49,505 nt of DNA, from assembly GCA_964404825.1 (NCBI GenBank), contig CAYOLQ010000017.1, positions 1 to 49,505 on the forward strand, given 5' to 3'. This document shows positions 1-9,136 of this stretch, piece by piece (positions within the stretch are counted from its first letter, which is position 1; each line of letters begins with the position of its first letter). The translations under genes were made by a program, and so were the position numbers. Source of the DNA: JACJXF01 sp964404825. Lineage in GTDB: Bacteria; Bacteroidota; Bacteroidia; Bacteroidales; GCA-2748055. The notes beneath the pieces are model-generated. The model did not search any database, was not told where the DNA came from, and saw only the letters and a list, made by a program, of their open reading frames with translations.

Positions 1-3000
1 TTCCGTTGCGTAGTTTCAGGTGGTGCCGGACAGCAATTAACTTCCTATGATGCTATTCTTTATGTATATTCGCTGGTTTCCGGAGTAAGTACTCCCTCCG
101 GAGCAACCAAAATTGTTGGTGAAAGCGTAACCTTTAACGTTACAGCAAATGGACGTATTACTTCGTACCAATGGCAATATAACACTGTGAATATCAGTGG
201 TGCCACATCTTCTTCCTATACCATTCCGGTTCTGAAAGCAAGCGATGCCGGCTCATACCGCTGCGTTGTAACAGGATGTAATTCGGTTACCAGTGGTGCG
301 GCAGTTCTTATAGTTAACGAACCTTCCTATCCTAACGGATGGTATAAACAGACCTCCGGAAGCGGATTAAATATTACCGATGTTTCAGCAGTATCGGAAA
401 ATGTTGCCTGGGCTGTAACCAGCGATGCCGACAAGGTATTGTATACAGTTAACGGTGGTACAAACTGGTCTTCTTTTGTAACCGGGTATAACGGCTACTG
501 GAGGAGCATATATTTTACATCAGGAAGCTCAGGCATGGTGGGTGGCTACAACGGTATCACCCGAACCACGAATAGCGGAACAAACTGGACCTACACCGAT
601 TGGAGAACAAATTTCGGCATTGTAAATACAAGCTACTTCTATGTTTATAATTTCCATTTCCTGAATGCAACAACCGGATGGTTTGTCGGTACAGGTGGAA
701 TTATAGCCAAAACAGCCGACGGCGGGGCTACCTGGACAAAAGTAAGTTTTAAAAATGATGCCTCACCTGTAACTGATGTCGACCTATATTCAGTTTATGT
801 TGCTGATGCAAATACAGTTTATGTGAGTGGCGCATCAGGTAAAATGTTTAAAACCATAAACGGAGGTACCAATTGGTCTGAACTTTCAACCGGAACCAAT
901 GGTTTTATTCAGGATATGGCTTTTACCAGCTCAACAACAGGGCATTTTGTAACCAACGGAGTCTACAAAGGTATTTTCACTACAGTAAACGGAGGTTCCA
1001 CCTGGACACAGGTCAACGTTGCAAATATTAATGCTAACATCTATCCGGTTTCAGTAGACTTCACTGATGCAAATAATGGCTGGGCTGCCGGTTACATATG
1101 GGATGGCGTGCAAAAACCTGCGATTATGAAAACCTGGGATGGCGGTGCCCATTGGGTAACCCAGAAAATAACCGATATTGGATCTCTGAATAAAATAAGA
1201 ATGTTCAATTCCGATCACGGCTGGGTTGGCGGAACCGGAGGTATTATACAAAGAACCGGCAAAGGGGGCTGCTATACGCCTGCTGTGAGTCTGTATGCTG
1301 ATCAGGTTCTTTGTGCAAATCAGTCTTATCAGCTTGTTGCCGACACTTTTGCGAATAATTACAATTCGAGATACAGCTGGAGTACAGGTGTTAGTACTGG
1401 AAAAATAACTGTAAACACTACAGCCAATTATTCTGTTACTATAACAAATGAGTGTGGCGTAACCGCAAGCGATAATGCAACAATTACTTTTAATGCATTA
1501 CCAACGGTTAGTGCCGGAGATGATGTAGCCATCTGTGCCGGTGAAAGTGCACAGCTTCTCGCAACCGGTGGAACAGGATATTTATGGAATAACGCTGGTT
1601 ACCTGAATGATCCCGCTATTTCAAATCCTATTGCAACTCCTCCTGCAGGAGCTAACACATTCACAGTTACTGTAACCGACACGAACGGCTGTATAAATAC
1701 CGACGCTGTTAAGGTAACGGTAAATGCAATTCCTGCATCAGATTTTAATGCTCCCCAGTTTGTTTGTGGTACGGCAAATGGCAGTTTCTCTTACGTCGGG
1801 TCGGCTACTGGTAAATCGTTTGCATGGACCTTTAGTGAAGGAAATCCATCCAGCGCAACAGGTTCCGGTCCGGTAAACTCAAACTGGAGTAGTCTGGGTG
1901 ATAAAATTGTAAGTCTTACCGTTACACAAAACAATTGTGAAAGTCAGCCTACACTTAAAATAGTGAATGTCAGGGAAAAACCAACATCCACCTTTGACGC
2001 TCCGGCAGCCACTTGTGGAACAGATGCTGCAGTTCTGTTTTATACAGGCAGTGCTCCTACCGATGCAGGCTACAACTGGAGTCTTGACGGGGGAGTAATA
2101 ACTTCCGGAAGCGGACAAGGCCCGATACAGGTTTCATGGGCAACTCCGGGTACCAAAGCAGTATCGTTGTCGGTTACACAAAACGAATGTTTATCCGATG
2201 TTTCTGATGCTACTGTTGTGGCAGCATATCCATATGAAGGTGAAGAAATATGTCTTGTAACAATTGACCTTGAGACAGGCAAGAATATGGTGGTATGGGA
2301 AAAAACTCATGGTGTGGGGATAGCAAGCTACAATGTTTACCGCGAAGGTAATATTCAGAACAACTATGATTTGATTGGAGTTGTTCCTTTCGATGATATC
2401 TCCGTTTTTGTGGATGGAGAATCGAAACCAGAGCAACAGCAATACAAATACAAAATTAGTGCTGTTGACACCTGCGGTAATGAATCGGCCAAGAGTAAAT
2501 GGCATAAAACCATGTTCCTGCAATATGTTAGTTCAGATAATGGTGTAAACCTTAACTGGCAGGAATACGGAGTTGAAAATGGTTCCATGAGCTTTAACAG
2601 CTACGCTATTTTCAGGGGATCCGACTCAACTGTACTTACAGAACTGGCAACTATTTCATCTTCTTTCCTTGCATATACTGATGGTACTCCTTCAGCATTA
2701 TCACAGAAAATGTATTACAGGGTAGGTGGAGTGAAAGCAAATGCATGTGATCCTGCAGAAATAGGAGGCAAGAAAGCCAGCTCAGGTCCGTTTGTTCATT
2801 CATTGTCGAACCTCGAAGATAACAGACTTCAGGGTACAGGTGTATCAAATGTAAATGCCGATGCACTCAGACTTTCTGTTTACCCGAGTCCGTTTACCAA
2901 TCTTACCACCATAAGCTATAGTCTGCAAAAACCTTCAAAAATGAAGGTGGAGGTATACAACGTAGTTGGTGAAAAGATTGCAATGATTCTTGATGAATCT

Positions 3001-3126
3001 CAGTCTGCAGGAAATCACAAACTGGAGCTGAAAGCTGAAGATGTGCATTTCATCAGCGGATTGTACTACTTAAGAATCATGGTGGATAATACAGTTATTG
3101 TAAGAAAAACTATGCTTTCGAGATAG
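1..3126 (+). CDS. Large secreted multidomain protein with T9SS type A sorting domain (5' end missing)
   Basis: The frame is open from the first base, so this is the C-terminal part of a longer protein; the first in-frame ATG-like codons are internal. An Ig-like domain (…SDAGSYRCVV) ends near base 320. Bases 330-1260 carry about six repeats of the form NGG/DGG-x-x-W (GGTNWSS, DGGATWTKV, NGGSTWTQV), typical of YCF48/BNR-type beta-propellers. Three or four Ig/PKD-like modules follow to about 2230 (starts such as VCGTANGSFSYVG), then two fibronectin III-like modules to about 2760. The last 85 residues (LSVYPSPFTNLTTISYSL…) match the T9SS type A C-terminal signal, so the protein should be exported by the type IX system and displayed or released at the surface. 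The ligand or substrate is unknown; it could be an adhesin or a glycan-associated protein. Confidence 0.9.
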   Translation, partial: FRCVVSGGAGQQLTSYDAILYVYSLVSGVSTPSGATKIVGESVTFNVTANGRITSYQWQYNTVNISGATSSSYTIPVLKASDAGSYRCVVTGCNSVTSGAAVLIVNEPSYPNGWYKQTSGSGLNITDVSAVSENVAWAVTSDADKVLYTVNGGTNWSSFVTGYNGYWRSIYFTSGSSGMVGGYNGITRTTNSGTNWTYTDWRTNFGIVNTSYFYVYNFHFLNATTGWFVGTGGIIAKTADGGATWTKVSFKNDASPVTDVDLYSVYVADANTVYVSGASGKMFKTINGGTNWSELSTGTNGFIQDMAFTSSTTGHFVTNGVYKGIFTTVNGGSTWTQVNVANINANIYPVSVDFTDANNGWAAGYIWDGVQKPAIMKTWDGGAHWVTQKITDIGSLNKIRMFNSDHGWVGGTGGIIQRTGKGGCYTPAVSLYADQVLCANQSYQLVADTFANNYNSRYSWSTGVSTGKITVNTTANYSVTITNECGVTASDNATITFNALPTVSAGDDVAICAGESAQLLATGGTGYLWNNAGYLNDPAISNPIATPPAGANTFTVTVTDTNGCINTDAVKVTVNAIPASDFNAPQFVCGTANGSFSYVGSATGKSFAWTFSEGNPSSATGSGPVNSNWSSLGDKIVSLTVTQNNCESQPTLKIVNVREKPTSTFDAPAATCGTDAAVLFYTGSAPTDAGYNWSLDGGVITSGSGQGPIQVSWATPGTKAVSLSVTQNECLSDVSDATVVAAYPYEGEEICLVTIDLETGKNMVVWEKTHGVGIASYNVYREGNIQNNYDLIGVVPFDDISVFVDGESKPEQQQYKYKISAVDTCGNESAKSKWHKTMFLQYVSSDNGVNLNWQEYGVENGSMSFNSYAIFRGSDSTVLTELATISSSFLAYTDGTPSALSQKMYYRVGGVKANACDPAEIGGKKASSGPFVHSLSNLEDNRLQGTGVSNVNADALRLSVYPSPFTNLTTISYSLQKPSKMKVEVYNVVGEKIAMILDESQSAGNHKLELKAEDVHFISGLYYLRIMVDNTVIVRKTMLSR

Positions 3127-3145
3127 AAAAGTCAGCTTAAAAGGC

Positions 3146-3186
3146 AAAGGTGCAAGCGCAATTTGATATTGCAGACTTGCACCTTT
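3146..3186. terminator. Bidirectional terminator-like hairpin
   Basis: Perfect 11-bp arms AAAGGTGCAAG (3146-3156) and CTTGCACCTTT (3176-3186), with an inner GCAAT/ATTGC stem. It lies between the convergent ends of the T9SS cargo gene and gldB and is flanked by T-rich sequence on the downstream side. Confidence 0.75.
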
Positions 3187-3202
3187 GTTATTTTAAGGTT
3201 TT

Positions 3203-4213
3203 CTAGGGATTGTATTTAGATAAACGGAGTATCTTTTCATAATCGGTTTCCAGCATCATTTCCGAAAAACTGAGATCCGGATTTCTTTCTGCATACTCTG
3301 TAAAAATTCTCCAGCCAATATATGTACCGGCACGACCGGGTGATTCGTTTGAAAAGAAGTAGGTAAAAGGAGCAACTCCGGTAAGCTTCCGGATATCCAT
3401 GGCATCCCTCGAAAATAAGAGCTTATGTTCAACAAGGTATGTCCACATCTGCTCTTCATTTTCTTTTACCCACTTCATCTGAGCTTTTGAATATCCGAAA
3501 ATCAGGCTGTCCGGTTCATTATCAAGCATGTTTTGAACGAAATACATCAGCTTTCCCTCATGTATTATTTTTGCCATAACATTTGATATTGAATCGTTAA
3601 AAGGGAATACCGCCGAAGCCCATGTGTACATTACATCAGAAGCTATTTTTTCGGGAAACATATTTACTTTAACATAATCAGGTAAATCAAGCTTTTTATA
3701 ATATTCCGATTCGGTTCCCATATAACGGTCGAGCCCGATCCCTATAAAATCAGCAACCGTAAAATTTGGATGATTAAACCGGCTTACATACGATACAACA
3801 CGCGGTATTTCACGATCAGGAAAAGCAGATTTATATAAACTGAAAGCAATGCTTAATTCCTTTTCCAGTTCCTGCAAATCAGGAAATATTCTATGGGTTT
3901 CCTCAAAAACCTCCCTGTTAAGCCTGTCGTTTAAAAACATGGCCAGATAGGCCTGATAATCCCTTGCGGAAGGGCTTCCCACTGCAATTATATGATAGCT
4001 GAAAACATCAAGAAAGTCGGTGTATTGTTTATAAAACCAGGAAATGGATGCCGGAAGTGTGTCCTGATCCATCAAAAAAAGCTGTCGGTCAAACCTTTCA
4101 ATGCTAATGCTAACCGGCTCCCCGATTATTCGCAGTCCATGGTTGGATTTCCTGCAGGATCCCGTTAAAACTGCAATTACCACAAAAAAAATTACTAAAA
4201 GCCTCATGTGCAT
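3203..4213 (-). CDS. gldB: Gliding motility-associated lipoprotein GldB
   Basis: The 336-residue product has a lipoprotein signal peptide with lipobox LTGSC (Cys20), so it should be anchored in an envelope membrane. The body matches GldB as I know it from Flavobacterium: an early SIERFD segment, a central FPEKIASDVMYTWAS-like stretch, MKWVKENEEQMW, and near the C terminus NESPGRAGTYIGWRI followed by a lysine-rich end. GldB is required for gliding and T9SS function in Flavobacterium; its exact biochemical role is not settled. Start could be the first ATG (4213) or the third codon (4207). nadE is nearby, as in other Bacteroidota, but gldC is not adjacent here. A TAAATTTG box on the minus strand at 4270-4277 could be its promoter. 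Confidence 0.9.
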   Translation of the reverse strand: MHMRLLVIFFVVIAVLTGSCRKSNHGLRIIGEPVSISIERFDRQLFLMDQDTLPASISWFYKQYTDFLDVFSYHIIAVGSPSARDYQAYLAMFLNDRLNREVFEETHRIFPDLQELEKELSIAFSLYKSAFPDREIPRVVSYVSRFNHPNFTVADFIGIGLDRYMGTESEYYKKLDLPDYVKVNMFPEKIASDVMYTWASAVFPFNDSISNVMAKIIHEGKLMYFVQNMLDNEPDSLIFGYSKAQMKWVKENEEQMWTYLVEHKLLFSRDAMDIRKLTGVAPFTYFFSNESPGRAGTYIGWRIFTEYAERNPDLSFSEMMLETDYEKILRLSKYNP

Positions 4214-4248
4214 TCTGATTACTTTAAAAGATTAACGTTAAATTTTCT

Positions 4249-4256
4249 TATTTTTG
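4249..4256 (+). promoter_or_regulatory. Putative -7 box (TATTTTTG) for the beta-barrel gene
   Basis: Exact match to the Bacteroidota TAnnTTTG box, about 70 bases before the ATG at 4327. No clear TTG at the -33 position. Confidence 0.45.
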
Positions 4257-4269
4257 TACGGTACGCATG

Positions 4270-4277
4270 CAAATTTA
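4270..4277 (-). promoter_or_regulatory. Putative -7 box (TAAATTTG, minus strand) for gldB
   Basis: CAAATTTA on the plus strand reads TAAATTTG on the minus strand, an exact TAnnTTTG match about 57 bases before the gldB start. It is back to back with the plus-strand box at 4249-4256, so the two divergent promoters would overlap. Confidence 0.4.
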
Positions 4278-4326
4278 GCATTATAGATATACTTTTTCCG
4301 CGTTACCTGTCCAAAATTCAATTCTT

Positions 4327-4986
4327 ATGGCCATGATAAAAAAAACAATATTACTTCTTTTCCTTCTAATCCCATCAGCGGTTTTCTCACAGTCGGCTCG
4401 CTTCAGCCTGCTTGTTGACCCTCAGTTTTCCTGGATGGTGCCGGACTCAAAGGATATTAAACCACGTGGAGCAGTAATGGGTGTTAATGCAGGCATGGGT
4501 ATTGATTTCTTTTTCGCTGAGAATTATGCATTCTCAACGGGACTTACGATTAACAATATTGGTGGTAAACTTCAATACCCTGACACCATCAGGTTTACAC
4601 TTACATCGGGTTATGCTTCCGTTCCTGCCGGAAATACCATCACGTATAAGTTGCAGTATATAAGTATTCCACTGGGACTTAAATTCAAAACCAATGAAAT
4701 CGGGTATACAACTTTTTTCGCAAACCTTGGTGTAACGCCAATGGTTAATATTCGCGACAGGGCAAGCGATGAATCCGGGAGTTTAAGTAAAGACAATATC
4801 GCAGAAGATATCATGCTTTTCAATATGAATTATTTCATTAACCTGGGTGTTCAGTATTCTCTGGGAGGATCAACCGCAATTATAGGCGGCTTAGGCTATT
4901 CCTCAGGGTTCGTGGATGTAACTTCCAGATCTGTTGATAAAATCAATATTAATTCACTGACAATAAAACTCGGAATACTTTTCTAA
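4327..4986 (+). CDS. Outer-membrane beta-barrel protein (PorT-like family)
   Basis: The 219-residue product starts with a signal peptide (MIKKTILLLFLLIPSAVFSQ) and continues as alternating hydrophobic/polar strands ending in an aromatic residue (…LTIKLGILF), as expected for an outer-membrane beta barrel of eight or so strands. Small-barrel proteins of this type are abundant in Bacteroidota and include the T9SS component PorT, but I see no diagnostic PorT motif, so the call stays at the fold level. ATG at 4327 or 4333 are both possible. It is followed 11 bases later by nadE, which suggests co-transcription, and is divergent from gldB. Confidence 0.8.
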   Translation: MAMIKKTILLLFLLIPSAVFSQSARFSLLVDPQFSWMVPDSKDIKPRGAVMGVNAGMGIDFFFAENYAFSTGLTINNIGGKLQYPDTIRFTLTSGYASVPAGNTITYKLQYISIPLGLKFKTNEIGYTTFFANLGVTPMVNIRDRASDESGSLSKDNIAEDIMLFNMNYFINLGVQYSLGGSTAIIGGLGYSSGFVDVTSRSVDKININSLTIKLGILF

Positions 4987-4997
4987 GCATTGAAATA

Positions 4998-6650
4998 ATG
5001 AGAATTGCTCTTGCTCAACTTGATTTTCATATCGGGAATTTCGCTGAAAATACCGGAAATATCGTTCTTGCCATTGAAAATGCACGCAGCCGGAAAGCTG
5101 AATTAGTAGTGTTTTCTGAGTTGTCGATCTGCGGTTACCCTCCCCTTGACTTACTGGAAAGAAAAGATTTTGTTGAAAAGTCGATTCGGGAAATTGAAAA
5201 AATTGCAAAAATATGCGACACAATTGGCGTCATTATCGGTGGCCCATCACTTAACTCTGCAAATGAGGGAAAGATGCTATTTAATTCGGCATATTTTCTT
5301 TTCGGGGGAGAGATAAAACAGGTGATCAACAAATCCTTATTGCCAACTTACGACATTTTCGATGAATACAGGTACTTTGAGCCTAACCGAGTTTTCAGAC
5401 TCTTAGATTTTAAAGATAAAAAGATAGCTCTTACGATCTGTGAAGATTTATGGGACGATCAGCCGGTTGAAAATGAGTTTTCGCGTGGAAGGTTGTATAC
5501 CCGGCATCCCCTCGAAGAGCTAAGCAAACTGGGACCAGACCTGGTAATCAATATTGCCGCATCACCCTTCTCGCATACACGTATTGAGCTAAAAAAAGGC
5601 ATTTTCACCGGGAAAGCCAAGAAACACAAGCTTCCCGTTATATATGTAAATCAGGTAGGGGCGCAGACACAGTTGATATTTGAAGGCGGGAGTATGGCAA
5701 TTGATACCAGGGGCCGGATTATAACGCAGCTGGCCTATTTCTCCCCCGATATAAAAATAATTGATACCGAAGATCTCCTGGGCCAGACTAAACCTGCCGG
5801 TTCGAATCCGCCTGAAAGAATAGGTATGATTCACGACGCCCTTATTACAGGCATTAAAGGCTATTTCTCAAAAACAGGTTTCAGCAGAGCTGTTCTGGGA
5901 TTATCCGGAGGAATTGATTCTGCCATTACCCTGGTTTTAGCAGCAAAAGCCCTTGGAAAAGACAATGTTCATGCTCTTTTAATGCCTTCGGGGTTTTCAT
6001 CCGGCCATTCGGTGACCGATTCTGTTTTACTGGCTGAAAACCTGGGTATTTCCTATGATATTGTCAAAATAGAAGATCTTTACCAGCTATTCAACCAAAA
6101 CCTGTCAGGTATTTTTGAAGGCTGTAAATTCGATATTACCGAAGAGAACCTTCAGTCGAGAATAAGAGCCGTACTGTTGATGGCTTACAGCAACAAGTTT
6201 GGAAATATTTTACTGAATACAAGCAACAAGAGCGAGGCAGCCGTTGGTTACGGAACGCTTTACGGCGATATGAGCGGGGGATTATCTGTTTTGGGGGATG
6301 TGTATAAAACGGACGTTTACCTGCTTGCCAAGTACATCAACAAAAAGACACAACTGATACCGGAAAATATCCTTCTCAAACCACCTTCTGCAGAGTTGCG
6401 ACCCGATCAGAAAGATTCCGATTCCTTGCCTGAATATGACATACTGGATAAGGTGCTGCAGGAATATATTGAACATCAGAAAACTGCTGATGAGATAATT
6501 GCCTTGGGGTTCGGTGAGGCAATCGTAACAAAGGTAATACGTCTGGTAAATATGAATGAATACAAGAGATACCAGACTCCCCCGATACTAAGAATATCTT
6601 CAAAAGCTTTTGGGGGAGGAAGAAGGCTTCCACTGGTGGCGAAGTACTGA
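4998..6650 (+). CDS. nadE: Glutamine-dependent NAD+ synthetase
   Basis: The 550-residue enzyme makes NAD+ from deamido-NAD+, ATP and glutamine. The N-terminal carbon-nitrogen hydrolase (glutaminase) domain has the Glu-Lys-Cys triad visible as Glu41 (FSELSICGYPP), Lys112 (NKSLLPTYDIFDE) and Cys148 (ICEDLWDD). The C-terminal synthetase domain begins near residue 280 with the ATP-pyrophosphatase P-loop LGLSGGIDSAIT near residue 300, followed by NTSNKSEAAVGYGTLYGD. Length is normal for the bacterial glutamine-dependent form. It follows the beta-barrel gene by 11 bases and probably shares its transcript. Confidence 0.97.
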   Translation: MRIALAQLDFHIGNFAENTGNIVLAIENARSRKAELVVFSELSICGYPPLDLLERKDFVEKSIREIEKIAKICDTIGVIIGGPSLNSANEGKMLFNSAYFLFGGEIKQVINKSLLPTYDIFDEYRYFEPNRVFRLLDFKDKKIALTICEDLWDDQPVENEFSRGRLYTRHPLEELSKLGPDLVINIAASPFSHTRIELKKGIFTGKAKKHKLPVIYVNQVGAQTQLIFEGGSMAIDTRGRIITQLAYFSPDIKIIDTEDLLGQTKPAGSNPPERIGMIHDALITGIKGYFSKTGFSRAVLGLSGGIDSAITLVLAAKALGKDNVHALLMPSGFSSGHSVTDSVLLAENLGISYDIVKIEDLYQLFNQNLSGIFEGCKFDITEENLQSRIRAVLLMAYSNKFGNILLNTSNKSEAAVGYGTLYGDMSGGLSVLGDVYKTDVYLLAKYINKKTQLIPENILLKPPSAELRPDQKDSDSLPEYDILDKVLQEYIEHQKTADEIIALGFGEAIVTKVIRLVNMNEYKRYQTPPILRISSKAFGGGRRLPLVAKY

Positions 6651-6703
6651 TGGAGAGGCTCTCAGATTTTTCTGCTTTTAAGATCTTAATTAATAAATAT
6701 TTC

Positions 6704-6711
6704 TACCTTTG
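6704..6711 (+). promoter_or_regulatory. Putative -7 box (TACCTTTG) of the Crp/Fnr gene
   Basis: Exact TAnnTTTG match 36 bases before the ATG at 6748, predicting transcription start near 6718. No good -33 TTG is visible. Confidence 0.55.
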
Positions 6712-6725
6712 TGTTATTCAACACA
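6710..6725. promoter_or_regulatory. Candidate Crp/Fnr-family operator (TGTGT-N6-ACACA)
   Basis: TGTGTT-ATTC-AACACA is a perfect inverted repeat with 6-base arms and the same geometry as CRP sites (TGTGA-N6-TCACA). It overlaps the end of the -7 box and the predicted transcription start, so binding by the regulator encoded 23 bases downstream would be expected to repress. The link to that regulator is inference. Confidence 0.45.
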
Positions 6726-6747
6726 CTAACGAATAAAATTACATAAG

Positions 6748-7449
6748 ATGCACGAAAGGGTATTAAATTGTGATAACTGCATTGATGACCCGAAATCGGT
6801 ATTTCACGTTCTTTCACTAAAAGAAAAAGAGTTACTTAAAAAAGATCATGTTTGCGCCTACTACAAAAAAGGTGAAATAATTTTTAAAGAGGGAGATAAG
6901 CCCAACGCTCTGATTAGCTTATCGGAAGGAAAAGTAAAAGTTTTCAAGGAAGGTGTAGGCGGCAGGGAGCAGATAGTAAGAATGGCCAAACCGGTTGGCT
7001 TTATCGGATACAGGGCATTGTTTGCCGAAGAACATCATACAGCCACAGCTGTAGCGATCGAGGATTCTGTTGTTTGCATAATTGATAAAGATACTATTTA
7101 CAGATTGCTCCGGAGTAATCCGGAATTCTCCCTCAGCATCATCAAATCATTCGCAACGGAGCTTGGTTTTTCCAATAATCGTACGGTTACCCTTACGCAA
7201 AAGCATATACGCGGCAGACTTGCCGAATCACTTATATTCCTTAAGGACACCTATGGATACGAAGAAGACGGACAGACAATCAAGATTTATCTTTCACGCG
7301 AAGATGTAGCTAATCTTTCCAATATGACTACTTCCAATGCAATCCGAACCTTGTCAACATTTGCTCAGGAAGGAGTTATAGCTATTGACGGAAGGAAAAT
7401 CAAAATCACTGAAGTTGCAAAACTGGAGCGGATAAGCGATTTGGGTTAA
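6748..7449 (+). CDS. Crp/Fnr family transcriptional regulator
   Basis: The 233-residue protein has an N-terminal cyclic-nucleotide-binding-like beta barrel (about 20-135, with KGEIIFKEGDKPNALISLSEG) and a C-terminal winged helix-turn-helix (about 150-225, LSREDVANLSNMTTSNAIRT). Four cysteines are placed at 8, 11, 36 and 110, which recalls the CxxC-plus-two pattern of iron-sulphur FNR proteins, though spacing is different from E. coli FNR. Effector and regulon are unknown; oxygen, redox or nitrosative stress are the common inputs of such proteins. The gene stands alone between nadE and a strong terminator and may regulate itself through the palindrome at 6710-6725. Confidence 0.93.
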   Translation: MHERVLNCDNCIDDPKSVFHVLSLKEKELLKKDHVCAYYKKGEIIFKEGDKPNALISLSEGKVKVFKEGVGGREQIVRMAKPVGFIGYRALFAEEHHTATAVAIEDSVVCIIDKDTIYRLLRSNPEFSLSIIKSFATELGFSNNRTVTLTQKHIRGRLAESLIFLKDTYGYEEDGQTIKIYLSREDVANLSNMTTSNAIRTLSTFAQEGVIAIDGRKIKITEVAKLERISDLG

Positions 7450-7473
7450 TTCTTTTTAGGGTAAAAGACTTTG

Positions 7474-7504
7474 AGCCGGAATCTGACGATTTCCGGCTTT
7501 TTTA
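7474..7504 (+). terminator. Rho-independent terminator of the Crp/Fnr gene
   Basis: Stem AGCCGGAA (7474-7481) / TTCCGGCT (7491-7498), 9-base loop, then a run of T. It sits at the convergent end of the glycosyltransferase gene on the other strand. Confidence 0.85.
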
Positions 7505-9106
7505 TTGGATTTCAATAACAGCCAGTTTCAAAAAATACAGGTTCGTTTCAAAAACTGTCAGAACCTTATGCTGCGGGAGTTCTGTGATTTGCTTTTCCGG
7601 AACAATATAAAGATTACCCCTTGTCATCTCCCCTCTCCACCGTGCCAGAATTTCCTTTCTTTCCCTTTCAATATAAAATGTACTGGAATTATGAATCGGA
7701 CAATCTTCGTAAAGGTAAAGGGGTTTGCCCATTGTACTTCTTGCCATTGCTATTGTGTCGGTTTTCTGATACTCTTCAATTCCGCTTTTCAGCCTGTCAT
7801 CAAATGCAAAAAAATTAAATCCGATTCGTATCAAAAGTATAAAACCAACAAGTATAAAAACCCGTTCGGCTCTAAAACGCAGATAAAGTGCTGAAAGAAT
7901 AAGTGCCAGAATACACAGGACAGTAATTTTTAATCTGAAATGCCCAAATTGTGAAGAATCCAGAATAAACCCAAGCGAGAAACACGATAAAACAACTATT
8001 AATGCAATCAGGTGAAAATAAGGGTGAAGGAAGTATTTCTTTATGGGGGAGTTGTCATCGGTTTTAAAATAGGCAAATGAAAGTATTGCAAAAAAGGAAG
8101 GCAGAAACATAAACAGATAACGCGGATAAATTGCAGGGGAAATCCAATAAACCAAAATATTGGATATGAATACTATAGTCAGGAAAACTAAATAGCCCTC
8201 CTTTTTTACCAGAGCTATAACCTTGCCTGAAAACAATACCACTACCAGAACAGACCAGGGCAGAAAATAAAAAATAAAATTCAGGGGGAAGGCAAAAAAA
8301 TGCTTTACCGTGCTAAGTAAGGTATTTGAGATAGGAGTTCTTTTGGCGGATTCGGTCCACAGATTTTCAATATAATACGACAATGAATTTTCCTGATTAT
8401 AAAGAAACAGGTATAATCCAACCGGGACAAGAAGGCTTAAGGCTCCGGTAAAATGATGTATGCTGAAAAGTTTTCTGAAAGATTTCTGACTTGTGAAATA
8501 AACAAGTAAGCTGATCCCCTGAAATACAAGTGCAGGCATTCCTTTTAAAAGAAATCCCAAAGCAGTCAGCAGCCATGAAAATGCAAAGAGCCTCAGGAAT
8601 CTTTCTTTTCTGAAATTGTTGTATATGGTCCAGAAATTCAGGTAAATAATCCAGGAAAAACTGATGTCGATTAATCCCTTAAATGAATCGTAAAACAGTA
8701 TTCTCCCTGAGGTAATAACAGCAAATGCAGCCAGTAAGGCTATTCTTGAATTGGTTTCCTTTCTGAGAGTCAGAAATACTGTTAACCCGAATCCCAATAA
8801 TGAAACAATAACAGGCATACGGAATACCCACTCTTCCATAGAGCCGGCAAAATTCACAAAAACCAGCTGGAACCAATTAAACAGCGGTGGTTTGTTATAA
8901 TAAAACTCACCATTGATTGTTGGGATCAAGTAGTTCCCGGAAAATTTCATTTCCAGAGCAACAACAGCGCGGGTTGCTTCATCAAGATTAAAGGGATATA
9001 AACCCAGATTTATGAGGAGGGCCGGAAAGAGTAAAATGACTATAAAACCGTATAGGTATTTTGGATTTTTTTCGAGAAATAAACCAAAATTCTTGAAGGC
9101 TGTCAA
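7502..9106 (-). CDS. GT39/ArnT-like membrane glycosyltransferase
   Basis: The 534-residue protein is an integral membrane protein with about ten or more hydrophobic helices. After the first helix it has NLDEATRAVVALEM, the Asp-Glu motif in the first periplasmic loop of the ArnT/PMT (GT39/GT83) superfamily, followed by NGEFYYNKPPLFNW, which also fits ArnT-like enzymes. These enzymes transfer sugars from a polyprenyl-phosphate donor to lipid A, glycans or proteins outside the cytoplasmic membrane. No ATG exists in the first 50 codons; the frame begins with a TTG (9106), and a TAGTTTTG box at 9129-9136 supports that start. Acceptor is unknown. It is divergent from the lipid A acyltransferase gene, so a role in lipid A or LPS decoration is reasonable but unproven. 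Confidence 0.85.
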   Translation of the reverse strand: MTAFKNFGLFLEKNPKYLYGFIVILLFPALLINLGLYPFNLDEATRAVVALEMKFSGNYLIPTINGEFYYNKPPLFNWFQLVFVNFAGSMEEWVFRMPVIVSLLGFGLTVFLTLRKETNSRIALLAAFAVITSGRILFYDSFKGLIDISFSWIIYLNFWTIYNNFRKERFLRLFAFSWLLTALGFLLKGMPALVFQGISLLVYFTSQKSFRKLFSIHHFTGALSLLVPVGLYLFLYNQENSLSYYIENLWTESAKRTPISNTLLSTVKHFFAFPLNFIFYFLPWSVLVVVLFSGKVIALVKKEGYLVFLTIVFISNILVYWISPAIYPRYLFMFLPSFFAILSFAYFKTDDNSPIKKYFLHPYFHLIALIVVLSCFSLGFILDSSQFGHFRLKITVLCILALILSALYLRFRAERVFILVGFILLIRIGFNFFAFDDRLKSGIEEYQKTDTIAMARSTMGKPLYLYEDCPIHNSSTFYIERERKEILARWRGEMTRGNLYIVPEKQITELPQHKVLTVFETNLYFLKLAVIEIQ

Positions 9107-9128
9107 CTTGGCGGATTTTGAGTTTGTG

Positions 9129-9136
9129 CAAAACTA
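9129..9136 (-). promoter_or_regulatory. Putative -7 box (TAGTTTTG, minus strand) for the GT39 gene
   Basis: Exact TAnnTTTG match on the minus strand, 22 bases before the TTG start at 9106. It supports the unusual start codon. Confidence 0.5.

Noticed and set aside
4258..4270. GTACGGTAC and GCATGC short palindromes near the gldB promoter
   Set aside because: Too short to distinguish from chance.
6650..6670. GAGAG-G-CTCTC after nadE as a terminator
   Set aside because: A one-base loop cannot form a hairpin and the wider stem is weak.
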